Source: a bacterium (lineage in GTDB: Bacteria; CSSED10-310; JAJRTK01). Taken from it: 46,785 nucleotides of DNA. The translations under genes were made by a program, and so were the position numbers. The stretch spans positions 1 to 46,785 of the forward strand of contig JAJRTK010000357.1 in NCBI GenBank assembly GCA_024278345.1, written 5' to 3'. This document shows positions 8,459-16,651 of the stretch, one piece after another. The first letter of the stretch is position 1. Every line of letters begins with the position of its first letter. The notes under the pieces are model-generated. The model searched no databases. It had not been told where the DNA came from and worked only from the letters and a program-made list of their open reading frames with translations.

Positions 8459-8821
8459 GTGCAAGCCGTGGTAAGCAATCCAAATGTTCAGCCCATCGCC
8501 CGTCGGCGGGTGTTCTCTCGTTGGATTTTTCGCCAGGAAAAAGGGCAATCAATCATCGAGTTCATTTTCCTTTTGCCAATCTTTGTACTCCTGATGATTC
8601 TTGTCGTGCAGTTTACCACTACCTATTTCGGGGTTTTTGGTGACTTTGCAAAGGTGCGCAATGAAGCGCTAAAGAACGCCCGAAAAGCTGAGACAACGCG
8701 GATGGCCTGTTTCGAGGAACGAGACACTCACAGCTTTTTGCTGGGCTTCGGGAACAGCAAGAGTAAGGAAACTCGGGTTCGCCTATGGGCTGTGGCTTCC
8801 GGCTCCAGCACTTGTCGTTAG
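8459..8821 (+). CDS. Second TadE-like pseudopilin
   Basis: A 120-residue protein with GTG start preceded by AGGA. After a basic leader of about 28 residues it has KGQSIIEFIFLLPIFVLLM, a good match to the TadE motif (Glu at +5, Phe at +6), then one transmembrane helix and a short basic tail. It follows the TadG-like gene by 80 nt and precedes cpaB. It is probably a minor pilin of the same Flp system. Confidence 0.78.
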   Translation: MQAVVSNPNVQPIARRRVFSRWIFRQEKGQSIIEFIFLLPIFVLLMILVVQFTTTYFGVFGDFAKVRNEALKNARKAETTRMACFEERDTHSFLLGFGNSKSKETRVRLWAVASGSSTCR

Positions 8822-8918
8822 GACCTGCAAAAAACTACTTCCCGATCTGATTCACCCCGACGCCTTGGCCACCGGGTGGGACGGGTTTTGCTCCAGAATT
8901 TCATGTTTTGCAGGTCCT
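8820..8918. repeat. 13-bp perfect inverted repeat spanning 99 bp
   Basis: AGGACCTGCAAAA (8820-8832) and TTTTGCAGGTCCT (8906-8918) are exact inverted copies, bounding a 73-nt insert with further GC-rich pairing. The left arm begins at the stop codon of the TadE-like gene and the right arm lies shortly before the ribosome binding site of cpaB. TTTTGCAGGTC also occurs at 6801-6811 in the same cluster. It may be a small mobile element or a long-range mRNA stem. Confidence 0.5.
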
Positions 8919-8960
8919 CCGCCCACTCTCCCGCGCCCCCACGCTCCTTGAGGAAAGCTG

Positions 8961-9800
8961 ATGAAGAGCCAAAAAGCGCTTTTTGTATCTCTGTTCATGG
9001 GTCTTTTTGCCGTAATGGTCGTCCATCTTTACGTCAAGAAAAAAGAATCCGACATGCAGGCCAATGCTCAACTCATCATGATCTATACGGCGGCGGAGGA
9101 CATCCCGGAGATGGTCCGGATCAAGGCCGATATGGTGAAGCTCAGGGAAGTCCCCGCGAGCTTCGTCCTGCCGCAAGCAACAACGGATCTCGACCAGATC
9201 ATTGGTGCCGTTGCTAAGATACCGATTTTCGAGGGTTCTCAGATCGCGAAGAACATGCTGATAAGCCGCATCGACACCGATCTTGCCATGCGTGTCGATC
9301 CCCTGCGCCGGGCCATGGCAATTGCCGTGAGTGATGTGACCGGAGTCGCCGGCTTGATCAAGCCTGGGAATAGCGTCGATATCTACGCTACCTTCAAAAT
9401 CAAGAAGAAGGATTATGAGACGATTGAATCTCACTTGCTCCTGACCAACGTGAGAGTGCTGGCGGTGGAACGTAAGGTGGGCGTGGTTTCTCCCGAGGAG
9501 ATCATGACCGCCGAGGAGCACGAGCAACTTGAGTCCGCTGGAGAACTCCCCAGTCAAGGTCGGAAGCAAGAGTACCCCAAGAACATCACGCTGTCGGTAA
9601 CTTCAGAAGAGGCGATTCGGCTCATCACGGCCCAGGAAGCAGGGTTTTTGACTGCGGTTCTCCGCCCGCAGTACGACGAGCCCTCGGAGCAAGAGATCCA
9701 GCCGGTCCGGACCCAAGATCTCATTGGCCAGGAGAAAAAGACCTCGGCTCAAAAAGTCCCTCGTTACGAGCAGATCCGAGGCAGCGAGATCTCCTATTAG
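8961..9800 (+). CDS. cpaB: Flp pilus assembly protein CpaB/RcpC
   Basis: A 279-residue protein with an N-terminal membrane anchor (residues 5-25). A SAF domain follows (about 40-110), with AAEDIPEMVRIKADMVKLREVP and GAVAKIPIFEGSQI, then a RcpC-type domain (AIAVSDVTGVAGLIKPGNSVDI and the ITLSVTSEEAIRLITAQEAG segment). CpaB acts in the periplasm with the outer-membrane secretin in Flp pilus secretion. GAGGAAAG stands 4 nt before the ATG. Normally cpaC (secretin) and the tadA/cpaF ATPase follow; here the next gene is on the other strand, so the cluster stops at cpaB and the rest must be elsewhere or lost. Confidence 0.9.
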   Translation: MKSQKALFVSLFMGLFAVMVVHLYVKKKESDMQANAQLIMIYTAAEDIPEMVRIKADMVKLREVPASFVLPQATTDLDQIIGAVAKIPIFEGSQIAKNMLISRIDTDLAMRVDPLRRAMAIAVSDVTGVAGLIKPGNSVDIYATFKIKKKDYETIESHLLLTNVRVLAVERKVGVVSPEEIMTAEEHEQLESAGELPSQGRKQEYPKNITLSVTSEEAIRLITAQEAGFLTAVLRPQYDEPSEQEIQPVRTQDLIGQEKKTSAQKVPRYEQIRGSEISY

Positions 9801-9857
9801 GCGAGTCCCAGCCAGCGGGTGCTCACGACGGACACGCCGGGGGGAAGGGTTGGGGCT

Positions 9858-9944
9858 TTCTTCCGGGCATCGCGGCTTCAGGAGCATCGATTCAGGCCCT
9901 GCATGGCACGGCAATTTTTTTCCGGACTATCGCGGCTTCAAGGG
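9858..9944. repeat. Direct repeat of about 25 bp between convergent genes
   Basis: TTCCGGGCATCGCGGCTTCA (9861-9880) recurs as TTCCGGACTATCGCGGCTTCA-like sequence at 9920-9940, about 60 bp away. The second copy overlaps the 3' end of glpD. The rest of the 137-nt gap shows no gene. Confidence 0.4.
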
Positions 9945-11683
9945 TGAATTGGGGCCGTTTGGGTCGATTTTTCGGGGCTGGCCCACTGGTTACAGCGCCT
10001 GACTTCCCGCTCAAGGGTCTCCAACTGGCCGTCGATTCCGGGACGATCCCAGCCAAGGATGGATGCAGCTTGCGTGGCCACGGCCTCCGCGACTTCAAGG
10101 CAACGAACTCCTGATTCCAGGTAGAGGTTCGTGCGGCGGAAGAAAAGGTCTTCCAAGCGGCCCACGAATTCGTGGCGGCAGACATGAGCCAGCTCCCCCA
10201 TGGAATAAGGGAGGCCCGGGATCAACGGCTGCATCTCCGCGGCGTCGGCCCGATCCAGGATTGCACGGGCGTGAACGCCGTAGGAACGGGCAAGGTGAAG
10301 CGCCATAGCCTGAGTATTTTCGCTTTTGAGCCGGCCCTTCAATCCGGTCACGAGTTGGGTCAATCCTTCCGTGGCTCCTCCCTCGAATGGGTAGAGATGG
10401 GTGTACGATTTTTTGCGGCGCACCAGGCCAACCCTCTCTTCAAGATGTCGGGCGGCCTTGTTCACGACTTCAATCGCCATGGAGCGAAAGGTGGTCAGTT
10501 TTCCTCCGCCTATCGAGAGCATTCCCCCCGGGGTAGAAAAGATGTGATGCTCTCGAGATATCTCTGATGCCCCTTTTCCCTCCTCCCCGATGAGTGGGCG
10601 AACTCCGGCATAAGTGCTCAGAATATCCTCAAACCTCAAACCGACATTCGGAAAGTCCTGATTGATGGCTCGCAGCAGGTATTGGATGTCCTGCTTGTCA
10701 GCATAGATCTCATCCAAATCGCCATCAAAGAATGTGTCCGTTGTTCCCACGAGAGTCATCCTTTCCCAGGGAACGGCAAACAGGACACGATTGTCGGCAG
10801 GGGAGCGAATCACGACGGCATGCTGGAGCGCAAACCGATTGCGCGGAACCAGGAAGTGGACGCCCTTGGTGGGAGCAATCTGTTTTGGCAAGCCCTGTTG
10901 GTCGAATGCGACGACCCGGTCGAGCCAGGGTCCGGCAGCATTGATCACCAGGCGAGCTTCCACGGCCACATCTCCACCACCCAGCCTGTCAGTGGCCAAG
11001 ACCCCTGTGACGCGATCCCCCTCTTTGAGTAGCGCTCGAACCTCACCGTAGCTCAAGACGTCGGCGCCGTGCCGGACAGCGGAAAGAATCGTCGCCAAAA
11101 CGAGCCGTGCGTCGTTGGTTCGGGCATCGTAGTACCGCGGGCAGGCTCGTAGGCCTTCGCGCCGAAGCTCCGGTTCTAGAGCCTTGACATCCCCTGGCCG
11201 GTGCCATGTGTGTCTCTTTGGCGCGTGGTACAGGGAGAGAACGTCGTACAGCCACATTCCCAGGCGAACAGCGAGTTTGCCATCTGGATCATCGGAAAAA
11301 ACTGGATAGAGAAAGGGAAGCGGTTCCACCAGATGCGGAGCCAATTGCAGCAGAAACCGTCTTTCGCGGAGGGACTCGAAAACCAAGCCGAACTGGAGCT
11401 GGCGAAGATAGCGCATGCCCCCGTGGATCAATTTCGAAGAGCGCGAGCTGGTGCCGGAGGCGAAGTCCCCTTTTTCCAGGAGCAGCACATGATAACCACG
11501 CATGGAGGCTTCATAAGCGATCCCCGCGCCATTAATTCCTCCTCCAACAACAACAATATCGTATCGCTGTTTCCGCGCCTCTTGGATGATCCGCCTACGA
11601 TAGCGATGACCGAGAACAAGCGGAGCAGCGTTCCGAGCCTCCGCACGAACCTGCCTCACAAAGGATTGGGATGAGTTGCGCAT
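9938..11683 (-). CDS. glpD: FAD-dependent glycerol-3-phosphate dehydrogenase, GlpD-like
   Basis: Oxidises sn-glycerol-3-phosphate to dihydroxyacetone phosphate, passing electrons to quinone at the inner membrane. The 581-residue protein has the FAD-binding GGGINGAG (47-54), the family motif FASGTSSRSSKLIHGGMRYL, the INAAGPW segment, GTTDTFFDGD and the GlpD C-terminal helical domain. The ATG overlaps the TAA of the upstream AGPS-like gene (TAATG), showing translational coupling. A longer frame upstream to 12142 lies antiparallel within that neighbour and is not credible. The pairing with an alkyl-DHAP-synthase-like oxidase is also known in Pseudomonas, so the substrate may be a lipid-linked G3P derivative rather than free G3P; that is inference. 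Confidence 0.9.
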   Translation of the reverse strand: MRNSSQSFVRQVRAEARNAAPLVLGHRYRRRIIQEARKQRYDIVVVGGGINGAGIAYEASMRGYHVLLLEKGDFASGTSSRSSKLIHGGMRYLRQLQFGLVFESLRERRFLLQLAPHLVEPLPFLYPVFSDDPDGKLAVRLGMWLYDVLSLYHAPKRHTWHRPGDVKALEPELRREGLRACPRYYDARTNDARLVLATILSAVRHGADVLSYGEVRALLKEGDRVTGVLATDRLGGGDVAVEARLVINAAGPWLDRVVAFDQQGLPKQIAPTKGVHFLVPRNRFALQHAVVIRSPADNRVLFAVPWERMTLVGTTDTFFDGDLDEIYADKQDIQYLLRAINQDFPNVGLRFEDILSTYAGVRPLIGEEGKGASEISREHHIFSTPGGMLSIGGGKLTTFRSMAIEVVNKAARHLEERVGLVRRKKSYTHLYPFEGGATEGLTQLVTGLKGRLKSENTQAMALHLARSYGVHARAILDRADAAEMQPLIPGLPYSMGELAHVCRHEFVGRLEDLFFRRTNLYLESGVRCLEVAEAVATQAASILGWDRPGIDGQLETLEREVRRCNQWASPEKSTQTAPIHP

Positions 11684-13341
11684 TACAGCAGTTTTCCCGG
11701 ATTGAGAATGGAGTGGGGATCGAAGAAACGCTTGAGACCGCGAAGGGCTTCCAGTCCTTGTTTTCCATGTTCTTCCGCGATCCACTTGCGATGATCCGCT
11801 CCGACCCCATGGTGGTGGCTCAGCGTCCCCCCGTGCCGGAGGATGGTCTCCGTCGCGGCGACTTTGATTCGCTTCCACTGCCCCATCTCGTCGCCCTCCA
11901 CCTGTGGAACCATGAAGGTAAAATAGAGGGAAGCCCCATCGGTGTAAGCGTGGGAGAGATGGCAGAGCACGAGACCTCTCACTCCGTCCGCCTCGATGGC
12001 CCGGCGAATTGCCAAACTGACCGCTCCGTAGAGGGCAAGGAGACGGGAGTAGGAGACACATGTTTCCAGGGTCTCCACCAAAATCTGGTGATCGAGGAGC
12101 CGATCCCGGAGATAGGGCATGGTAAACCGCTCTTCGTACCAAGAAGAAACCGGACCGTGGCCGATGTCTAACCCTCCGGCTTTCCGTAAGATTTCAGCAC
12201 CGTTGGCGGCACATCGCTGGACGGTACGGGGCTCTCCCTCGTATCCAACCAACATCAAGCAACTTCGCTGGAGCCCGAGGCCTCTGCGCTCCAGATACCA
12301 TAATCCGACCCGCTTCTTCAGCTCATCAAGGGTGCTTGCCGGCGCCTTCGATAGCGCGGCGAAAGTGCGCGTCTCTTCCTCGTCGCTAAGACGCACCAAA
12401 GCGGGAAACGCCTCCTTCTGCAAGAGCTGCCGAACGGCTGCTTGCCCATCGATAAAGCTCGGAAAGACGAAAGCTCGATAGTCCCGAGCCTCTGGAACAG
12501 GTCGAACGCGAACGCAAATGCGGGTCAAAACCCCAAAAAGCCCCTCGGAGCCCACGAGCATTTGCTTCAAGCTCGGACCGGTAGCTGAAGCAGGGACAGC
12601 GCGTGTTTCCAGGATTCCCGAGGCTGTGGCCATCTTCAGCGAGACGACCATGTCTTCGATTTTCCCATAGCGAATGGACTGCTGCCCGGCGGAGCGAGTC
12701 GCCACCCAGCCGCCCAGGGTCGAAAACTCAAACGACTGTGGAAAATGGCCCAAGGTCAAGCCATGCGCCGTGAGCTTGTCTTCAAGATCCGGTCCCAAGA
12801 TACCGGCTTCGACATCCGCCGTGCGGCTTTCGTGATCGATGTGGAGCAAGCGGTTCATCCGGGCCAAATCACATGTAACGACAGCCCCTTTGCCGCCTCG
12901 GGCAGGCTCAACCCCGCCAACGACACTCGTCCCTCCGCCAAACGGGACAACCGCCAGCCCCAAGTCAGCGGCAGCGCGCAGAAGATCCACGATTTGAGAT
13001 TCTTTTGACGGATAGACGACGACATCCGGAGAAGCCTCGATCTTCCCTTCCCGGACCCGGATTAGGTCGCGGTAACTCTTCCCCGCGGCATGCCGAACGC
13101 GCTCCAGCTTGTCCCAGCGCAGCGCATCATTGGAGAAGATATTCTCCAGCGCCGCCCGTTGCTCCACTGTGATCTTGGAGTCAGGAAGCTCGATGGATTC
13201 AAGGGGTACAGGAGGTTTTCGCCCTTCGAGACTTCTGCCAAAAGCCTGTTCCAGAAAGGGCCAAAATCCAGGCCGGCGCTCCAAGCTATAATGAACACCT
13301 TCCTGCCCCCAGCCCCACCATTTGCTCATCACCATCGCCAC
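11683..13341 (-). CDS. FAD-binding oxidase, alkyldihydroxyacetonephosphate synthase (AGPS) family
   Basis: A 552-residue VAO/PCMH-type flavoprotein. Near the N-terminus SKWWGWG matches the KWNGWG start of AGPS proteins. The FAD-binding loop is PFGGGTSVVGG (133-143), followed by EFSTLGGWVATRSAGQQS, GSEGLFGVLT and, near the end, SHHHGVG (508-514), FFDPHSILNPGKLL. The arginine in ALVRLSDEEE and the tyrosine in YTDGASLYF correspond to residues important in AGPS. Eukaryotic AGPS exchanges acyl for alkyl in acyl-DHAP to start ether-lipid synthesis; the bacterial role is not settled and glycolate/lactate-oxidase-like chemistry is possible. Two genes, this one first, form a coupled unit with the GlpD-like gene. 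Confidence 0.87.
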   Translation of the reverse strand: MAMVMSKWWGWGQEGVHYSLERRPGFWPFLEQAFGRSLEGRKPPVPLESIELPDSKITVEQRAALENIFSNDALRWDKLERVRHAAGKSYRDLIRVREGKIEASPDVVVYPSKESQIVDLLRAAADLGLAVVPFGGGTSVVGGVEPARGGKGAVVTCDLARMNRLLHIDHESRTADVEAGILGPDLEDKLTAHGLTLGHFPQSFEFSTLGGWVATRSAGQQSIRYGKIEDMVVSLKMATASGILETRAVPASATGPSLKQMLVGSEGLFGVLTRICVRVRPVPEARDYRAFVFPSFIDGQAAVRQLLQKEAFPALVRLSDEEETRTFAALSKAPASTLDELKKRVGLWYLERRGLGLQRSCLMLVGYEGEPRTVQRCAANGAEILRKAGGLDIGHGPVSSWYEERFTMPYLRDRLLDHQILVETLETCVSYSRLLALYGAVSLAIRRAIEADGVRGLVLCHLSHAYTDGASLYFTFMVPQVEGDEMGQWKRIKVAATETILRHGGTLSHHHGVGADHRKWIAEEHGKQGLEALRGLKRFFDPHSILNPGKLL

Positions 13342-13444
13342 TCCACCACCCTGCCCTCGCCGAAGAACGGACAGCCCGAGCCGGCCAGAAACCGGAACTC
13401 TCGATAGGTTTCTCCGTTTAGGGCGAGATTCTCGGTAAACTCTT

Positions 13445-13513
13445 TGTTTTCTTTATGTTGCGTTCCGCTCCCATCGGGCGCCGGCCGGCGCCCGCTCCTC
13501 GCCATTTTCGCCC
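13445..13513 (+). repeat. Family S intergenic repeat, copy b
   Basis: TTTTCTTTATGTTGCGTTCC, then CGCTCCCATC and the palindrome GGGCGCCGGCCGGCGCCC, then GCTCCTCGCCATTTTCGCCC. It lies in the 371-nt divergent gap between the AGPS-like gene (-) and the PP2C gene (+), so promoters in this gap must coexist with it. Nothing else was recognised in the gap. Confidence 0.75.
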
Positions 13514-13712
13514 CTTTCTTCCCCTTGCCCTGGGCGCCGAAGCACCACAGGAAACCCAATCACCGCACTGTACTGAACGGAAAGAAGGATAGTTCCAGGA
13601 ATCCCGTTTGTCGAGCCCCGGCAATCGCCAATTGTCATCTTGGCGCAGGCAATGTAGGGTGGGTAGACAAGTCCTCACTGGGCGAACCGACTCCCTCCTC
13701 AAGGATGCCCCG

Positions 13713-14546
13713 ATGCAAACGGCGCCAAGCTTCAATTGTCACGGAACCACCGACGTGGGTCGAGTTCGCCAGACGAATCAGGATCACTTTTTGATCGCCG
13801 ATCTGCAAAAGAATCTGCTCATCCGACAGACGAGCCTTCCCGAATCAGAAAGCTCCCAGCTGAACACGGAAACGTGTGCGAAATTACTTGTCATTGCCGA
13901 CGGAATGGGCGGACACGCGGCAGGGCATCGAGCCAGTTCCATGACGGTCGGCTGCATGACGCGGCGAGTCATCGAAAGGGTTTCGCTTTTTGTCGGCTTG
14001 AGTGAAGAGTCGGAGACTGAATTCGAACGCGACTTGCAGGCGGCCGTCCAAAGCTGCCGACGGATCCTTTTGCACGAAGGAGAGGCCCACCCGGATTGCC
14101 ACGGCATGGGGACTACATTGACCCTTGCCTGTATCCTGTGGCCGCGCCTCTACATCGTTCATGCTGGGGACAGCCGATGCTATTTGCTCCGGGAGGGCCA
14201 ACTTACCCAGGTGACCACGGACCACACGCTGGCACAGCGGATGGTGGATATGGGAGCGCTAAGCCCTGAAGAAGCGGAGAAGTCAGCGCTCTCGAACGTT
14301 CTTTGGAATGCTGTTGTGGCCGATGACAATGCCCCTCTCCAAACCGACATCCACAAGCTGATCCTCGAGGAAGGCGACTGCTTGATGCTCTGCACGGACG
14401 GGCTCATGAAACACGTGGCGGGAAAAGCCATCCAAGAGATTCTGGCCGAGGCGGGCTCCAGTGAAGAGGCCTGTGAGAAGCTCGTGGAAACCGCCAACAG
14501 CAATGGCGGCACGGACAATACCACGGTGATCGTCGCCCGATTTTGA
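13713..14546 (+). CDS. PP2C-type serine/threonine protein phosphatase
   Basis: A 277-residue Stp/PrpC-like phosphatase that removes phosphate from Ser/Thr of target proteins, using two metal ions. Motifs in order: GRVRQTNQDHFL (first metal-binding Asp), IADGMGGHAAG, GMGTTLT, VHAGDSRCYLLR, TTDHTLAQRMV, CTDGL and GGTDNTTVIV; all family metal ligands are present. The frame is open upstream to 13608, but AAGGA 7 nt before the ATG at 13713 and the start of similarity favour this start. No kinase gene is adjacent. Confidence 0.92.
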   Translation: MQTAPSFNCHGTTDVGRVRQTNQDHFLIADLQKNLLIRQTSLPESESSQLNTETCAKLLVIADGMGGHAAGHRASSMTVGCMTRRVIERVSLFVGLSEESETEFERDLQAAVQSCRRILLHEGEAHPDCHGMGTTLTLACILWPRLYIVHAGDSRCYLLREGQLTQVTTDHTLAQRMVDMGALSPEEAEKSALSNVLWNAVVADDNAPLQTDIHKLILEEGDCLMLCTDGLMKHVAGKAIQEILAEAGSSEEACEKLVETANSNGGTDNTTVIVARF

Positions 14547-14584
14547 ACGCCGTTTCCTCCCCCGTAAAGAAGCACTCCTGTTTC

Positions 14585-15127
14585 TCAAACCTCGCGCCGG
14601 TCCTGGAAGAGCTGCTCGGAGCGGTCAATTTCGGACGTCCTGATGTCGTCTTTTTCGGCCTTCTTTCTGGAAAGCTTAGCCTCTTCCCGAATGGCCTTGC
14701 CCCAGTCCTCGATATTCTTGTCGAGTGTTTTTCCCAATTCCTGAACGGCGCCCTGCTCCGCTGCGGACTTGGGGATACTGCCCGCGCCAGAGGCGGCCTG
14801 GCCCCACACGCTCAGGAACCCGCTCAACGCTTCAAAGCTCGGTTTCACCTTCGACTGGATCTCCTGACTCACGTGTTGCTTCGTCGCCAGGCTGAACGGA
14901 TTCGCCGTCAGCATCTTAAACTTGTCAGCGGCGGACGTAAGGCTCTTCGCGATCTCTCCGATCGCCTCCCGCACATCGGATTCAGCGATCTCAGAAACGC
15001 CATCCGCGGCGGTGGAGTCGGAGGTCCGAGCTTCGGTGGCGCCATCCAATCCGGCAGGCTCTACCCGTCGTGAACCCGGCTCCACGGGGCCAGCGTGGAC
15101 GCGACCGGAAGTTACTCTATTGAGCAT
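14585..15127 (-). CDS. Hypothetical helical protein
   Basis: I do not recognise this 180-residue protein. The start ATG at 15127 has a good AGGAGA 7 nt before it; a longer reading to 15193 lacks one. The first 50 residues are low-complexity (Ser/Gly/Pro/Glu); the rest is predicted helical, with KSLTSAADKFKMLTANPFSL and a charged Lys/Glu-rich tail. It has no signal peptide or transmembrane segment. It lies downstream of the UvrC-like gene on the same strand and convergent with the PP2C gene, 38 nt away. Coding status rests on the start signals and even codon use. Confidence 0.6.
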   Translation of the reverse strand: MLNRVTSGRVHAGPVEPGSRRVEPAGLDGATEARTSDSTAADGVSEIAESDVREAIGEIAKSLTSAADKFKMLTANPFSLATKQHVSQEIQSKVKPSFEALSGFLSVWGQAASGAGSIPKSAAEQGAVQELGKTLDKNIEDWGKAIREEAKLSRKKAEKDDIRTSEIDRSEQLFQDRREV

Positions 15128-15286
15128 AGCTGTTTCTCCTGTGTTCAGAATGATCCGTGGCAGTTCAGAGCAGGATTGCCTTGGAACAGCCACCGGTGAT
15201 CGCTACCCGCCCCTGGCTGCCCCCTATTTCCACACTGATCCAACAAGGTCCAGCATAACCTTTGCCTGCCATACTCGCAATGGTTC

Positions 15287-16372
15287 TCAGCTCCAATCAA
15301 GAGCGACCTGGCTATTCTTGATCGCCATCTTGAGGAGGTGGAGAGCGGGCATGCGGCGAGGATGCCGTATCCGAACCCGGCGGCCTGCTTCTCGTCGCAT
15401 GCGCAGCTCCAGATCGGCCTCGTGGGGCAGCAGCCGGTCCACTAGGAGCTCGGCGGGCGGTTTCACACCCTTTTTGATGGAAGCCAACAGGAAATCTTCA
15501 AAGACCCGTGCGTCATTCTTGACATCGTGACTTCGGTGGCGATGAACGCCAATCAGGCGACTCTGGCGAAACGAAAGGAAAACCATTTCCAGTCGGTCTT
15601 CCGCCGCGGCCATTGCGGCAACATCCTGATCCCGGAGCACGAACCGGCGAACCTGCTGACGGCGGAATAGCCGGCGCAGGGCCCCGATCCGATCCCGGTA
15701 TCGGGCCGCCCATTCAAAGTCCAACCTCTCCGCAGCCAGCTCCATTGTCCTCCGAAGCCGCAGCAACAAGAGCTCCTCGTCACCACAAAGAAAATCTTGC
15801 ACCTCCGCAACCAATTCGGCGTATTCCCCGGGTCCGATATGGTGTGCGCAGGGCGCCCGGCAACGACCAATTTGGTGGTTGAGACAGGCCCTTTTGGGAG
15901 TGGCGCCAATGGAACCTGGCCGTTTCCGAAGCTGGAAATGCCGATCCACGAGATCTTGCAGAAGACGAACCTGGGACAAGGAAGAATAGGGCCCGAAATA
16001 GAAGGCTCCATCAGGCAGTTTTTCCCCCGCCATTTCGAGTCTTGGGAATTCCTCCGCCACCGGGATCTTGAGATAGAGCAGCGGCGGCTCCCCCTTGAGG
16101 GCGCGGTTATGGATTGGCTGGTGCTCTCGGATGAGATCGGCTTCGTAAACCAAAGCCTCGACCTCGCTTGAAGTGACTACAGCCTCGATTTCCACGGTCC
16201 CGCGGGCCAGTTGAAGAAGCCGGCTGTCCCGTTGCCCCGGTCGGAAATAAGATCTCACTCTCCGCCGCAAGTTCACGGCCTTACCGACATATAGAAGCTC
16301 CCGCCCCCGGCCAAAAAATAGGTAAATACCTGGATCCTTTGGAAGAACACGAAGATCCCCCGGACTCAACAC
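15287..16372 (-). CDS. Short UvrC-like GIY-YIG protein
   Basis: A 361-residue homologue of the N-terminal half of UvrC. The GIY-YIG nuclease domain (about 10-95) has DPGIYLF and YVGKA, then a UvrC-type cysteine cluster CLNHQIGRCRAPC near 165, and a UVR (UvrB-binding) helical hairpin around 190-230. It ends before the RNase-H-like domain with the DDH active site and before the tandem helix-hairpin-helix domain, so full UvrC (about 600 residues) is halved. It should make at most the 3' incision, as E. coli Cho does, though Cho lacks the same tail. It may be a dedicated paralogue or a truncated gene; nothing downstream restores the missing part. Confidence 0.85.
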   Translation of the reverse strand: MLSPGDLRVLPKDPGIYLFFGRGRELLYVGKAVNLRRRVRSYFRPGQRDSRLLQLARGTVEIEAVVTSSEVEALVYEADLIREHQPIHNRALKGEPPLLYLKIPVAEEFPRLEMAGEKLPDGAFYFGPYSSLSQVRLLQDLVDRHFQLRKRPGSIGATPKRACLNHQIGRCRAPCAHHIGPGEYAELVAEVQDFLCGDEELLLLRLRRTMELAAERLDFEWAARYRDRIGALRRLFRRQQVRRFVLRDQDVAAMAAAEDRLEMVFLSFRQSRLIGVHRHRSHDVKNDARVFEDFLLASIKKGVKPPAELLVDRLLPHEADLELRMRREAGRRVRIRHPRRMPALHLLKMAIKNSQVALDWS

Positions 16373-16431
16373 CTCGGTCCCTCACTCTCATGATTCGGAG
16401 CCTTAACCCCAAGGGTTTTGGGCAATTGCGA

Positions 16432-16502
16432 GTTTTCTTTTGGGTTGCCTTCCGCTCGCATCGGGCGCAGTCCGTCGCCCGCTACTCGCCTTTTTTTTCG
16501 TC
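16432..16502 (+). repeat. Family S intergenic repeat, copy c
   Basis: TTTTCTTTTGGGTTGCCTTC, CGCTCGCATC, hairpin GGGCGCAGTCCGTCGCCC, then GCTACTCGCC and eight T (16491-16498). It lies between two minus-strand genes. Here the hairpin plus T-run would also act as a terminator for plus-strand transcripts. The remaining gap to 16651 shows no gene. Confidence 0.75.
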
Positions 16503-16651
16503 CCCACCGATAGAAACAACTCCGGTGACATTCCACGGAGCCCCTTTCATGACGAACCTTGTCCCACTCCCACCGCGGGAAACGACTCCAGTGGCGATTC
16601 CAAACGTACCATCGGTTCAAGGCCCATCTCGGCGAGCTCAGCGCGACCGTA

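Noticed and set aside
11684-12142. N-terminal extension of the GlpD-like frame
   Set aside because: It lies inside the same-strand AGPS-like gene in another frame and is low-complexity; the TAATG junction gives the real start.
13608-13712. Longer N-terminus for the PP2C phosphatase
   Set aside because: Similarity begins after M36, and the ATG at 13713 has a good ribosome binding site.
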